Below, one piece after another: positions 1 to 5,337 of a DNA stretch of 5,903 nucleotides. The stretch lies in NCBI GenBank assembly GCA_002327255.1, contig DCUM01000040.1:1-5903 (forward strand), given 5' to 3'. Source of the stretch: a bacterium UBA2214. GTDB lineage: Bacteria; Zhuqueibacterota; Zhuqueibacteria; Residuimicrobiales; Residuimicrobiaceae. The notes below the pieces were generated by a model. The model was given only the letters and a program-made list of their open reading frames with translations, made no database searches and had not been told where the DNA came from. How positions within the stretch are numbered: position 1 is the first letter of the stretch; every line of letters begins with the position of its first letter. A program made the translations under genes and the position numbers.

Positions 1-392
1 TCAATGGCATGGTGAATTCTGATGAATATGCCCTCAAAGTCGTATTCGCCTTGCTGTCCCGTATCCTTTCGCTCAACATGAATGTGCTCCACCCAGATTT
101 TTTTACTTTCAATAAGGCCCTGCAAATCAAATCCGAGCGAAGCGACGTTCGCCGCAAGTTCCTGTTCTGTTTCCTCGAACGATATAAAAACACCGGGTTC
201 ATTGTACTGTGTGGCGCCCCGGACCAGAAATTCCATGGCCAGGAGCGTTTTTCCGCAGCCTGCCCCGCCGCATACCAGCGTTGGTCTGCCTCGCGGCAAT
301 CCCCCGCCTGTGATTTCATCCAAACCCAGGATACTTGTGGGCGCTTTGGGGAGGAGTTTGCGGGCGGGTTGTTGTGTATCTTTTTTCTTCAT
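1..392 (-). CDS. kaiC: KaiC-family circadian clock ATPase, N-terminal part (cut by window edge)
   Basis: The first 130 codons of a RecA/DnaB-fold KaiC ATPase are visible; the gene continues past base 1. I see the KaiC opening 'GLDEITGGGLPRGRPTLV' (residues 23-40), a Walker A P-loop GGAGCGKT (42-49, with K48 and T49), then 'AMEFLVRGA' (52-60) and the paired catalytic glutamates in 'FISFEET' (E73, E74), all typical of the CI domain. The family forms ATP-dependent hexamers; in cyanobacteria it is the clock core, while in other bacteria it often works with KaiB and histidine kinases and its output is poorly known. The second domain and its phosphorylation sites are outside the window. ATG at 392-390 is the only start available, because an in-frame stop lies five codons upstream; its Shine-Dalgarno is weak (GAAAG about 10 bases away). 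A LuxR-type regulator lies upstream on the same strand. Family assignment is secure; a clock role is inference. Confidence 0.95.
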   Translation of the reverse strand, partial: MKKKDTQQPARKLLPKAPTSILGLDEITGGGLPRGRPTLVCGGAGCGKTLLAMEFLVRGATQYNEPGVFISFEETEQELAANVASLGFDLQGLIESKKIWVEHIHVERKDTGQQGEYDFEGIFIRIHHAI

Positions 393-703
393 ACTTTTTT
401 GCTTTCAAATTATTCTTCACATGACAATGAATGATAGGGAAATTTGCCACGCAAAACAATAGCCCAAAGGGACCTAAAACGGACTAATCCTTTTGGACGA
501 TATAGGAGTAGATCCATCAAAAGCAGAGGTCGATGTTTGGATCAGGGGAATGAGCCAGGATCAAATTACATAATACAAGAAGTAAAAAAGATCGCGGCAG
601 CGCTAGGCAGCCAGCCCTTGTTTCATGCGACTGGTGGGATGATTTGCTGGTATGAAGGGTGGCGTGTCGTATTTCTGGAACCGGGGAAAGCCGGTGCTCC
701 CGG
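393..703. other. Intergenic region between response regulator and kaiC
   Basis: This 311-base stretch has no ORF I would accept: a 73-codon leftward ORF overlapping its right half has low-complexity, non-protein-like composition and no family resemblance. It holds the putative kaiC promoter (431-459), an imperfect palindrome at 473-496 that pairs as CC/AAAA/GGA around CTAA with two single-base bulges, and an 11-base motif ATATAGGAGTA at 500-510 that recurs with one change at 1658-1668. The right end carries the hairpin after the response regulator. Confidence 0.6.
431..459 (-). promoter_or_regulatory. Putative sigma70-like promoter for kaiC
   Basis: Read leftward, TTGTTT (459-454) and TATCAT (436-431) are separated by exactly 17 bases. 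The -10 matches consensus at five of six positions and the -35 at three of six. Transcription would start near base 424, giving a 5' leader of about 32 bases before the kaiC ATG. An imperfect palindrome lies just upstream (473-496). The weak -35 would fit an activator-dependent promoter. Found by eye. Confidence 0.4.
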
Positions 704-705
704 TT
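679..705 (-). terminator. Hairpin at the 3' end of the LuxR-type regulator gene
   Basis: AACCGGGG (679-686) and the near-complementary TCCCGGTT (698-705) form a GC-rich stem of about eight pairs with one bulge, overlapping the TAA stop codon of the leftward regulator gene. No U-run follows in the leftward direction, so this is not a canonical Rho-independent terminator. It could be a weak or Rho-assisted terminator or a 3'-end stabilising hairpin. Confidence 0.3.
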
Positions 706-1360
706 ATTGGGATTCTTCCTTGTGGGCGAAAGCGGCAATCTGCAGGCGGGTGCTGAGTGCCAGTTTATCGAGGATATTGTGTACGTGGCTTTTGACGGTG
801 AAGGTGGCGATGTGAAGCGACTCGGCGATTTCTTTGTTGCTCATGCCTTGTGCTATCAGATCAACAACCTGGCGTTCGCGAAATGTAAACTGGATGGAAT
901 CGGGGGGGATGCCATTGCCGCTCTTGATGGCCAACTCCACAACCTGGGTGAAAAGTGATTGGGTTAAAATCGCCGGCAATACTTTGGCGCCTCCCGCGAC
1001 ACTTCTGATCGTTTCGACCCAATCGTTCACAGCGGCGTTTTTAAGAATGAATCCGGATCCTCCGGCTTTTACAAACTCCACGATGTCGACATGATCTGGC
1101 AGAATATCCATCGCAATGATTTTTGCTGTGGGGATTTCCTGCTGAAGCAGGGCCATCAAATTCAGACTGTTGATTTTTTCGAGTCCCAAATCCAGAAGGA
1201 CAATATGGGGGGAGGCGCCGATACTTTTTAATTGTTCCACGGCATCGCCGTCTTCCGATCGTGCGACAATTTTAAAATCAGCTTGCGCACTGAGCATGGT
1301 GGCGATACCTTCCCGGAGCAGACGGTTGTCCTCTATTAATAAAATATTTATTTTACCCAT
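704..1360 (-). CDS. LuxR/NarL-family response regulator
   Basis: A 218-residue two-domain response regulator. The N-terminal receiver domain has the acidic pair E10-D11 in 'LLIEDN', the phosphoacceptor D57 in 'VLLDLGL', and the conserved lysine K107 in 'GFILKNA'. The C-terminal LuxR-type helix-turn-helix (about 155-213) contains 'FRERQVVDLIAQG' and 'SNKEIAESLHIATFTVKSHV'. Phosphorylation by a sensor kinase would normally drive dimerisation and DNA binding. The usual Ser/Thr switch residue of beta-strand 4 is Asp here (D85 in 'IIAMD'), which is atypical for receivers in general. I start the gene at the ATG at 1360-1358 because GGAAGG sits five bases upstream; an ATG six codons earlier lacks such a site. 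No kinase is adjacent on this strand, so it may be an orphan or serve a distant hybrid kinase. It precedes kaiC in the same orientation but is 311 bases away. Its target is not known. Confidence 0.93.
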   Translation of the reverse strand: MGKINILLIEDNRLLREGIATMLSAQADFKIVARSEDGDAVEQLKSIGASPHIVLLDLGLEKINSLNLMALLQQEIPTAKIIAMDILPDHVDIVEFVKAGGSGFILKNAAVNDWVETIRSVAGGAKVLPAILTQSLFTQVVELAIKSGNGIPPDSIQFTFRERQVVDLIAQGMSNKEIAESLHIATFTVKSHVHNILDKLALSTRLQIAAFAHKEESQ

Positions 1361-1365
1361 CAAAA

Positions 1366-1371
1366 CCTTCC
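1366..1371 (-). promoter_or_regulatory. Ribosome-binding site that sets the response regulator start
   Basis: GGAAGG on the minus strand lies five bases before the ATG at 1360. It supports this start over the ATG at 1378, which would put this site inside the coding sequence and add six residues (MRWKVL) not expected before a receiver domain. Confidence 0.7.
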
Positions 1372-1616
1372 AGCGCAAAATGTTTGGATTTGTTTGGTTC
1401 TGGCTATCCTCGAAAGCGTGTCAGATAAGGTGAAGTGGGCCGTACTTTATCAAGACCATCATTGCATCATCCGCGGATTGGCATCAAGGCCGGTTCGGTC
1501 CCTTTAGCAAGAGCAACTAAATTTAAAAATTAGGGCATTTTCGAAAAATCAGCAGTGTCCGGCTATCCCCCAAAACACGGCTAAACTGAATAATGAACCG
1601 CAAAAATGGGCATGAT

Positions 1617-1644
1617 TTGACTTCAAACCGATTGCGTCTAAAAT
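1617..1644 (+). promoter_or_regulatory. Orphan sigma70-like promoter, rightward
   Basis: TTGACT (1617-1622) and TAAAAT (1639-1644) each match consensus at five of six positions and are 16 bases apart. Transcription would start near 1651, directly beside the palindrome CCTATATAGG (1655-1664), which would be well placed for a repressor. No established gene follows; the transcript would run into the hairpin at 1798-1823 after about 170 bases, antisense to the 3' end of the flavoprotein gene if it reads through. Confidence 0.45.
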
Positions 1645-1709
1645 AGTGTCCTACCCTATATAGGAGCAACAGGATAAATAACTATCATATTCGCAATAAC
1701 CGGACAATT

Positions 1710-1844
1710 ATGTCTAAAACTATGGAATTTGTTACAAAAGAGCAAGCTGTTTTTTTTTTTTCAATTTTTCGCGCCGCGGCGAGTGGTATGGATAAACAAA
1801 AGCCGCAAATCAATGCGGCTTTTAGGGCAGGGAATGGGGGCTAA
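1710..1844 (+). CDS. Possible 44-residue small ORF, unknown
   Basis: An ATG-started ORF of 44 codons lies about 60 bases downstream of the rightward promoter. The product would begin MSKTMEFVTKEQAVFFF and be mildly amphipathic with an Ala-rich middle; it matches no family I know. Only a minimal GGA lies five bases before the ATG. The reading frame runs through 12 consecutive Ts and then through the terminator hairpin of the convergent flavoprotein gene, ending at that gene's stop codon. One extra T would shift the frame to a stop at 1795. The overlap with a terminator and the weak ribosome-binding site argue against it; the promoter argues for a transcript, coding or not. Confidence 0.15.
   Translation: MSKTMEFVTKEQAVFFFSIFRAAASGMDKQKPQINAAFRAGNGG
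1798..1823 (-). terminator. Rho-independent terminator of the flavoprotein gene (possibly bidirectional)
   Basis: A perfect ten-base-pair stem AAAAGCCGCA/TGCGGCTTTT encloses a six-base loop, 17 bases beyond the flavoprotein stop codon. Read leftward it ends in TTTTGTTT, a fair U-run. Read rightward the stem also ends in TTTT, so it could stop the orphan transcript that begins near 1651. Confidence 0.85.
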
Positions 1845-2971
1845 AGTTCAGCGAAAACCGGTTCGCGGCGATTCTGGCGCACCGCCTTGTTGTAGCCTGC
1901 TTTCAACTCCTGCATCAGTTCCGCAACAGATACAATTTCCTTGACGCGATAGCCGTTTGCACCCGTGAAGGCAAAGCCATGGTCGAGCCTGCCTTGTTGC
2001 GCCTCGGTCAACGCCTGGGCGATGCAATAAGGCGCCGTATGAAAATCGCATCCCTTCAGGCAGCGGTAGGGACACGTGAAAGGCTTTTTATTGCCCGCTT
2101 CCACATCCCTGATGAATGCGTTGCGAATGGCACGCCCCGGCAGTCCGACGGGACTTTTAATGATGACGATATCCTCTTCCCGGGCGTTGATGATGGCTTG
2201 TTTGAAGGCCGGATCGGCATCGCATTCGTGAGTGGCGATGAACCGTGTGGCGATCTGCACGCCCGCGGCGCCGAGCTGCATGATGTTGTAGATATCCGTT
2301 CCGGTATAAATGCCGCCGGCGGCTATGACCGGGATGTTTTTTCCGAAGCGTTCCGCATAGGGTGCGACAGCGCTGACAACCTCAGGGATCAGCTTTTCCA
2401 GGGCGAAGGCGGGGTCATGGATGTGTTCATATTTAAACCCGAGATGCCCGCCGGCCCTGGGTCCTTCCACTACCACACCATCCGGCACATGATCGTACTT
2501 TTTACTCCAGTATTGAAAAATCAGATCGGTAGCGCGTGCGGAAGAGACGATGGGGACGATCCGGGTGTGCAGGCGTTTGAGGCGTTGCGGCGGCAGGTTG
2601 TCCGAAAAATGGAGCGGCAGACCGGCGCCCAGAAAGAGCACATCCACGCCGGCATCAATCGCCGTGTCGACCAATGCAGTATAATCGGAAAGGGCGACCA
2701 TAACGTTGACGCCGAGGATGCCGTTGCTCATTTGACGGGCCTTGAGAATTTCCTCCCTGAGGCGAAAAGTGCTCATTCCTTTTTTACGGCCGCGTGTTTG
2801 GGCGTCGAGGAGATCGAGCCCGACCGAGGCGATGGTGCCGACGCCGCCGGCATTGGCAACGGCGGCCGCCAATCTCGCTCCGGATATTCCGACGCCCATC
2901 CCGCCCTGTACGATCGGGGTTGCTACGTGGATATCCCCTATGTGTAAAGCTGGCAAGTTTACTGGATACAT
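1841..2971 (-). CDS. Nitronate monooxygenase / 2-nitropropane dioxygenase-family flavoprotein
   Basis: A 376-residue FMN-dependent TIM-barrel oxidoreductase of the NPD family, expected in the cytoplasm. The N-terminal flavin loop is 'PIVQGGMGVGISG' (19-31); 'GVVVEGPRAGGHLGF' (165-179) carries the family histidine H176; 'VIAAGGIYTGTD' (215-226) and 'LGAAGVQIATRF' (233-244) form the FMN-phosphate region. Family members oxidise nitronates such as propionate-3-nitronate; others act as enoyl-ACP reductases (FabK) or quinone reductases, so the substrate cannot be named. The C-terminal extension has four cysteines, C300, C304, C308 and C316 (C-x3-C-x3-C-x7-C), absent from classical members but which I recall in some anaerobe homologues. 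I start at the ATG at 2971 because GGGAG lies seven bases upstream; a GTG eight codons earlier would bury that site. It is divergent from the two-component operon across a short shared promoter region and ends at a clear terminator. Confidence 0.92.
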   Translation of the reverse strand: MYPVNLPALHIGDIHVATPIVQGGMGVGISGARLAAAVANAGGVGTIASVGLDLLDAQTRGRKKGMSTFRLREEILKARQMSNGILGVNVMVALSDYTALVDTAIDAGVDVLFLGAGLPLHFSDNLPPQRLKRLHTRIVPIVSSARATDLIFQYWSKKYDHVPDGVVVEGPRAGGHLGFKYEHIHDPAFALEKLIPEVVSAVAPYAERFGKNIPVIAAGGIYTGTDIYNIMQLGAAGVQIATRFIATHECDADPAFKQAIINAREEDIVIIKSPVGLPGRAIRNAFIRDVEAGNKKPFTCPYRCLKGCDFHTAPYCIAQALTEAQQGRLDHGFAFTGANGYRVKEIVSVAELMQELKAGYNKAVRQNRREPVFAEL

Positions 2972-2978
2972 ACGCTTT

Positions 2979-2983
2979 CTCCC
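2979..2983 (-). promoter_or_regulatory. Ribosome-binding site that sets the flavoprotein start
   Basis: GGGAG on the minus strand is seven bases before the ATG at 2971-2969. The alternative GTG at 2995 has no comparable site, and the family homology begins at 'LPALHIGDI', soon after the ATG. Confidence 0.7.
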
Positions 2984-3035
2984 AAAAAATGACACAGGTA
3001 GTATGTTTGGGGCTCAAGCAGCGATCAGAAAAGGC

Positions 3036-3064
3036 TTTGCATTGAGCGTAAAATACTTTATAAT
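3036..3064 (+). promoter_or_regulatory. Putative promoter for the two-component operon
   Basis: TTTGCA (3036-3041) and a perfect TATAAT (3059-3064) are separated by 17 bases. The start would be near 3071, giving a leader of about 52 bases to the kinase ATG. The phased repeats at 3083-3111 lie inside this leader, where a bound regulator would tend to block the transcript. Confidence 0.5.
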
Positions 3065-3087
3065 AATATAAGAAATTGGCAATACAA
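3060..3087 (-). promoter_or_regulatory. Putative promoter for the flavoprotein gene
   Basis: Read leftward, TTGTAT (3087-3082) and TATTAT (3065-3060) are 16 bases apart, followed by a leader of about 80 bases. Its -10 overlaps the rightward kinase promoter's -10 almost exactly on the opposite strand, so the two may compete for polymerase. Phased repeats start at its -35 and extend upstream, a position suited to an activator. Found by eye. Confidence 0.4.
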
Positions 3088-3111
3088 GAATTGTAAAAGT
3101 ACTGTAAAAGT
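3083..3111. repeat. Three direct repeats in 11-base phase, candidate response-regulator box
   Basis: TGTAAAAGT occurs at 3092-3100 and again at 3103-3111, exactly 11 bases apart, and a degenerate third copy, TACAAG at 3083-3088, keeps the same phase with TAAAAG at 3094 and 3105. On the minus strand the units read CTTTTACA. Direct repeats with 11-base spacing are the known layout for PhoB/OmpR-type winged-helix dimers. The adjacent operon encodes such a regulator. The function is inferred. Confidence 0.5.
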
Positions 3112-3122
3112 GAATTGAATTC

Positions 3123-4148
3123 ATGAAACGCTGGCGCTCCTATTTTTATCATATCCTGATCTTTATCATTGCACAGTTGGCCTGGCTGGCATTGCTGTCA
3201 CTCTGGATTTACTGGTACATATCCAATTACATCATTTTTAGCCAGGTGGGCGACCGCCTCTCGCCCCAGATGATTCCGGAAGGGCGAAACGTATTTGCCT
3301 TGGTCAGCGGTTTGATCCTGCTGCTGGCCATTGGCGCCGGCATGTTTTTATTGTTCAGGCGGCTCAGCATCCAGTATCATCTCACCGGTTTGTATGACAA
3401 TTTCATCGCCAATGTCACCCACGAATTAAAATCACCCCTGGCTTCCATTCAACTCTATCTCGAAACCATGGTGCGCCCCGGGGTGTCGCGTGCAAAACAG
3501 CAGGAATTTATTTCTACCATGCTGCGTGATACGGAGCGGCTCGATAATCTCATCAATTCCATTTTGCAGATACCCGCTCTGGAGCATAAAAAGATCGCCA
3601 ATGAGTTCACGGTGGAGGAGGCGGGAGCGATGTTCGCCCGATTAATTGCCGAGGCGCGTGAGCAGTTCCAGCTCGATGAGACAACCCTCGTCTTGGAAGG
3701 AGAGGCGCCTTGCCGCTGCGTGGCCGATATCAATGCCATGCGCATGGTGGTGCATAACCTGATCGACAACGCCATCAAATACAAATCCGGTCCGTTTCAT
3801 ATGACGGTTGGAATGGCATGTGGAACTGCAACGGTCACCATCACCTTCACCGATCAGGGTGTCGGTTTTCCCGAAGCGGAGAGAAAAAAAATATTTGACA
3901 AATTTTACCGCATCGAAACGGAGGATTCACCCAGCGTAAAAGGCACCGGTTTGGGACTTTTCTGGGTACAGGAGATTATCCGCTATCACGGCGGCACCAT
4001 CTCCGCGGCCAGCGCCGGGCGCCATAAGGGCAGCACCTTCCGTATCGAGCTGCCCATATACCGGATTTCAAAACGGCGCTACATAGATAATCTTATTCGC
4101 AAGAGCCGTCAAAATAACAAGAGGACGGATGAAACCCCGGGAAAATGA
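3123..4148 (+). CDS. Membrane sensor histidine kinase, two-component system
   Basis: A 341-residue inner-membrane histidine kinase. Two hydrophobic segments (about 11-33 and 57-78) flank a loop of only some 23 residues, so there is almost no extracytoplasmic sensor, and no HAMP or PAS domain follows. The phosphoacceptor H100 lies in 'NVTHELKSPLASIQ' (HisKA). The ATP-binding domain has the N box 'HNLIDNAIKYK' (211-221), G1 'DQGVGF' (244-249), F box 'FDKFYR' (258-263) and G2 'GTGLGL' (274-279), all intact. It should autophosphorylate and pass the phosphate to the regulator encoded by the overlapping next gene. The signal is unknown; a short two-helix sensor suggests sensing within the membrane or through a partner protein. 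The ATG has no clear Shine-Dalgarno, and phased repeats lie just upstream. A basic tail (about 316-341) follows the catalytic domain. Confidence 0.95.
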   Translation: MKRWRSYFYHILIFIIAQLAWLALLSLWIYWYISNYIIFSQVGDRLSPQMIPEGRNVFALVSGLILLLAIGAGMFLLFRRLSIQYHLTGLYDNFIANVTHELKSPLASIQLYLETMVRPGVSRAKQQEFISTMLRDTERLDNLINSILQIPALEHKKIANEFTVEEAGAMFARLIAEAREQFQLDETTLVLEGEAPCRCVADINAMRMVVHNLIDNAIKYKSGPFHMTVGMACGTATVTITFTDQGVGFPEAERKKIFDKFYRIETEDSPSVKGTGLGLFWVQEIIRYHGGTISAASAGRHKGSTFRIELPIYRISKRRYIDNLIRKSRQNNKRTDETPGK

Positions 4149-4851
4149 ATACCGCGGTTGCCGCATTCTTCTGGTCGAAGACGAGGAATCGCTGGCGATC
4201 GGCCTGGAATTTAATCTGTTGCAGGAAGGCTATCAGGTAATGCGCATTGCGGATGGTAAAAGCGCTGTGGAAATATGCGAGCGCGAAACTTTCGATTTGG
4301 TCCTTCTCGATGTCATGTTGCCATTTTTGGATGGGTTTGAGGTGGCGCGCCGCTTGCGCGCTACCTCGCCGCAGCTTCCCATTCTAATGCTGACAGCCCG
4401 CAAAGCAGCCGTTGACCGGATCACCGGTTTGCAAACCGGTGCTGACGATTATTTGACCAAACCCTTTCACCTCGAGGAGCTGCTGTTGCGCATCAAGGGA
4501 ATGCTGCGACGCAAAGAGTGGTACCGTGAGAATCCCGGACAAATGGTACAGTACCGATTTGGTGACAACGAAATCCATTTTGACACATTGATCTGCAGCA
4601 GCCGCGGCAGAAAGTTTCAAATTACGCCGCAAGAAGCGCAAGTCCTGCGCTATCTGATTGCACACAGGGAACGCATCGTCTCCCGCCAGGAACTGCTTGA
4701 AAAAGTATGGCATATGCACGGTGCGATGGAAACGCGCACCATTGACAATTTCATCGTTCGGCTGCGCAAATATTTTGAACCGGAACCTGCACAGCCGCGC
4801 TATTTTATCAGCGTTCGTGGAGCGGGTTATCGATTCATCGCAGATGAATGA
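4129..4851 (+). CDS. OmpR/PhoB-family response regulator
   Basis: A 240-residue response regulator, the evident partner of the upstream kinase. The receiver has E17-D18 in 'LLVEDEE', phosphoacceptor D61 in 'VLLDVMLP', switch T89 in 'LMLTAR' and K111 in 'YLTKPF', all canonical. The C-terminal winged-helix domain includes 'ITPQEAQVLRYL', 'VSRQELLEKVW', 'TRTIDNFIVRLRKYF' and the wing 'YFISVRGAGYRF'. Its start overlaps the last 20 bases of the kinase gene, with AGAGG four bases before the ATG, so translation is probably coupled. Regulators of this class bind direct repeats in about 11-base phase, and such repeats lie upstream of the kinase at 3083-3111. Regulation of its own operon and of the divergent flavoprotein gene is therefore plausible. 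It ends 30 bases from the convergent downstream gene; I see no strong terminator in between. Confidence 0.96.
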   Translation: MKPRENEYRGCRILLVEDEESLAIGLEFNLLQEGYQVMRIADGKSAVEICERETFDLVLLDVMLPFLDGFEVARRLRATSPQLPILMLTARKAAVDRITGLQTGADDYLTKPFHLEELLLRIKGMLRRKEWYRENPGQMVQYRFGDNEIHFDTLICSSRGRKFQITPQEAQVLRYLIAHRERIVSRQELLEKVWHMHGAMETRTIDNFIVRLRKYFEPEPAQPRYFISVRGAGYRFIADE

Positions 4852-4881
4852 TCCGGCGAGACTGAACGATTTCATCACTCT

Positions 4882-5337
4882 TTATTTATGATACACGTCC
4901 AGGAGCTGCAACCGCGTTGCCTCGAGGCGACTCTCCATGATGTGAGCGAAACGCTTGAGAAATTCATAGCCCAGAGAGTGATTCTTTTCGCACTTTTGCC
5001 GGATGCAGGTGCCATCGAGAACATAGACGCGTGTCTCCTTCATAACCTGGGCGTCAAAATGCCAGAAGTAGGGAGGCAGCAGCCAGGACCAGCCGAGGAT
5101 ATCGCCATCGTCGAGCGTCTGCAGGATGATGGGACTTTCAGCACCGCTGTCGAGTTCGACGGCGACCAACCCGCTTCGGATGAGATAAAACTCTTTGGCT
5201 TCTTCGCCCGAACGGGTGATATAAGCGCCCTGCCGGTAGACCCGATTCGATGCACACCCGGTCAAGAGTGGCATATGTTGCGGCGGGAAATCCCTGAAAA
5301 AGGGATGTTCCTTCAGAAAGGCGTCGAGATTTTCCAT
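4882..5337 (-). CDS. Stand-alone cyclic-nucleotide-binding-fold protein (Crp/Fnr-like, no HTH)
   Basis: A 151-residue cytoplasmic protein consisting of one cNMP-binding beta-barrel domain. It opens with 'FLKEHPFFRDFP' (7-18), shows barrel strands with 'RQGAYITRSGEEAKEFYLI' (35-53) and 'GDILGWSWLLPP' (78-89), and ends in a helix 'RLEATRLQLLDVY' (137-149). Crp-type activators carry another 80 or so residues with a helix-turn-helix, which is absent, so it is unlikely to bind DNA itself. The phosphate-binding cassette lacks the Glu and Arg that hold cAMP; that stretch is replaced by aromatics and His ('WSWLLPPYFWHFDA', 83-96). I have seen this protein type described beside hydrogenase or redox genes, but no such gene is here. 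Start: ATG at 5337, with AGGAGG nine bases upstream; an ATG at 5355-5353 places that site inside the gene. Fold is secure, ligand and role unknown. Confidence 0.88.
   Translation of the reverse strand: MENLDAFLKEHPFFRDFPPQHMPLLTGCASNRVYRQGAYITRSGEEAKEFYLIRSGLVAVELDSGAESPIILQTLDDGDILGWSWLLPPYFWHFDAQVMKETRVYVLDGTCIRQKCEKNHSLGYEFLKRFAHIMESRLEATRLQLLDVYHK

Larger units (their letters stand above)
1361..1797. other. Intergenic region between response regulator and flavoprotein gene
   Basis: About 437 bases with no convincing protein gene. It includes the upstream region of the leftward response regulator, where I could not find a good promoter; the best is a weak extended -10 TGATAAAGT read leftward at 1444-1452. 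Other contents are an AT-rich quasi-palindrome around 1516-1532, the heptamer AGTGTCC twice (1553 and 1645), the octamer GGCTATCC twice (about 1402 and 1560), a good rightward promoter (1617-1644), a perfect palindrome CCTATATAGG (1655-1664), a run of 12 Ts (1750-1761) and a self-complementary CGCCGCGGCG near 1772. The repeat pieces could be worn remains of a mobile element, but nothing proves it. Confidence 0.55.

Noticed and set aside
9..462. Two overlapping plus-strand open frames of 126 and 141 codons at the left edge.
   Set aside because: They run antisense to the kaiC start, whose minus-strand translation has an unmistakable P-loop and KaiC motifs.
444..815. A 123-codon plus-strand frame and a 73-codon minus-strand frame (517-738) in the kaiC upstream spacer.
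   Set aside because: No ribosome-binding sites, no family resemblance, and both run into the response regulator gene in the wrong frame or strand.
1979..2947. A 322-codon open frame on the plus strand, opposite the flavoprotein gene.
   Set aside because: It is the antisense shadow of a gene with clear NPD-family motifs on the minus strand; its translation has no domain pattern and no ribosome-binding site.
4843..4875. GATGAA and TTCATC as a possible bidirectional terminator between the converging genes.
   Set aside because: Only six AT-rich pairs with a loop of over 20 bases and no proper U-run on either strand.
4384..4878. A 164-codon minus-strand frame opposite the OmpR-type regulator.
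   Set aside because: It is antisense to a canonical receiver and winged-helix coding sequence and shows no domain of its own.
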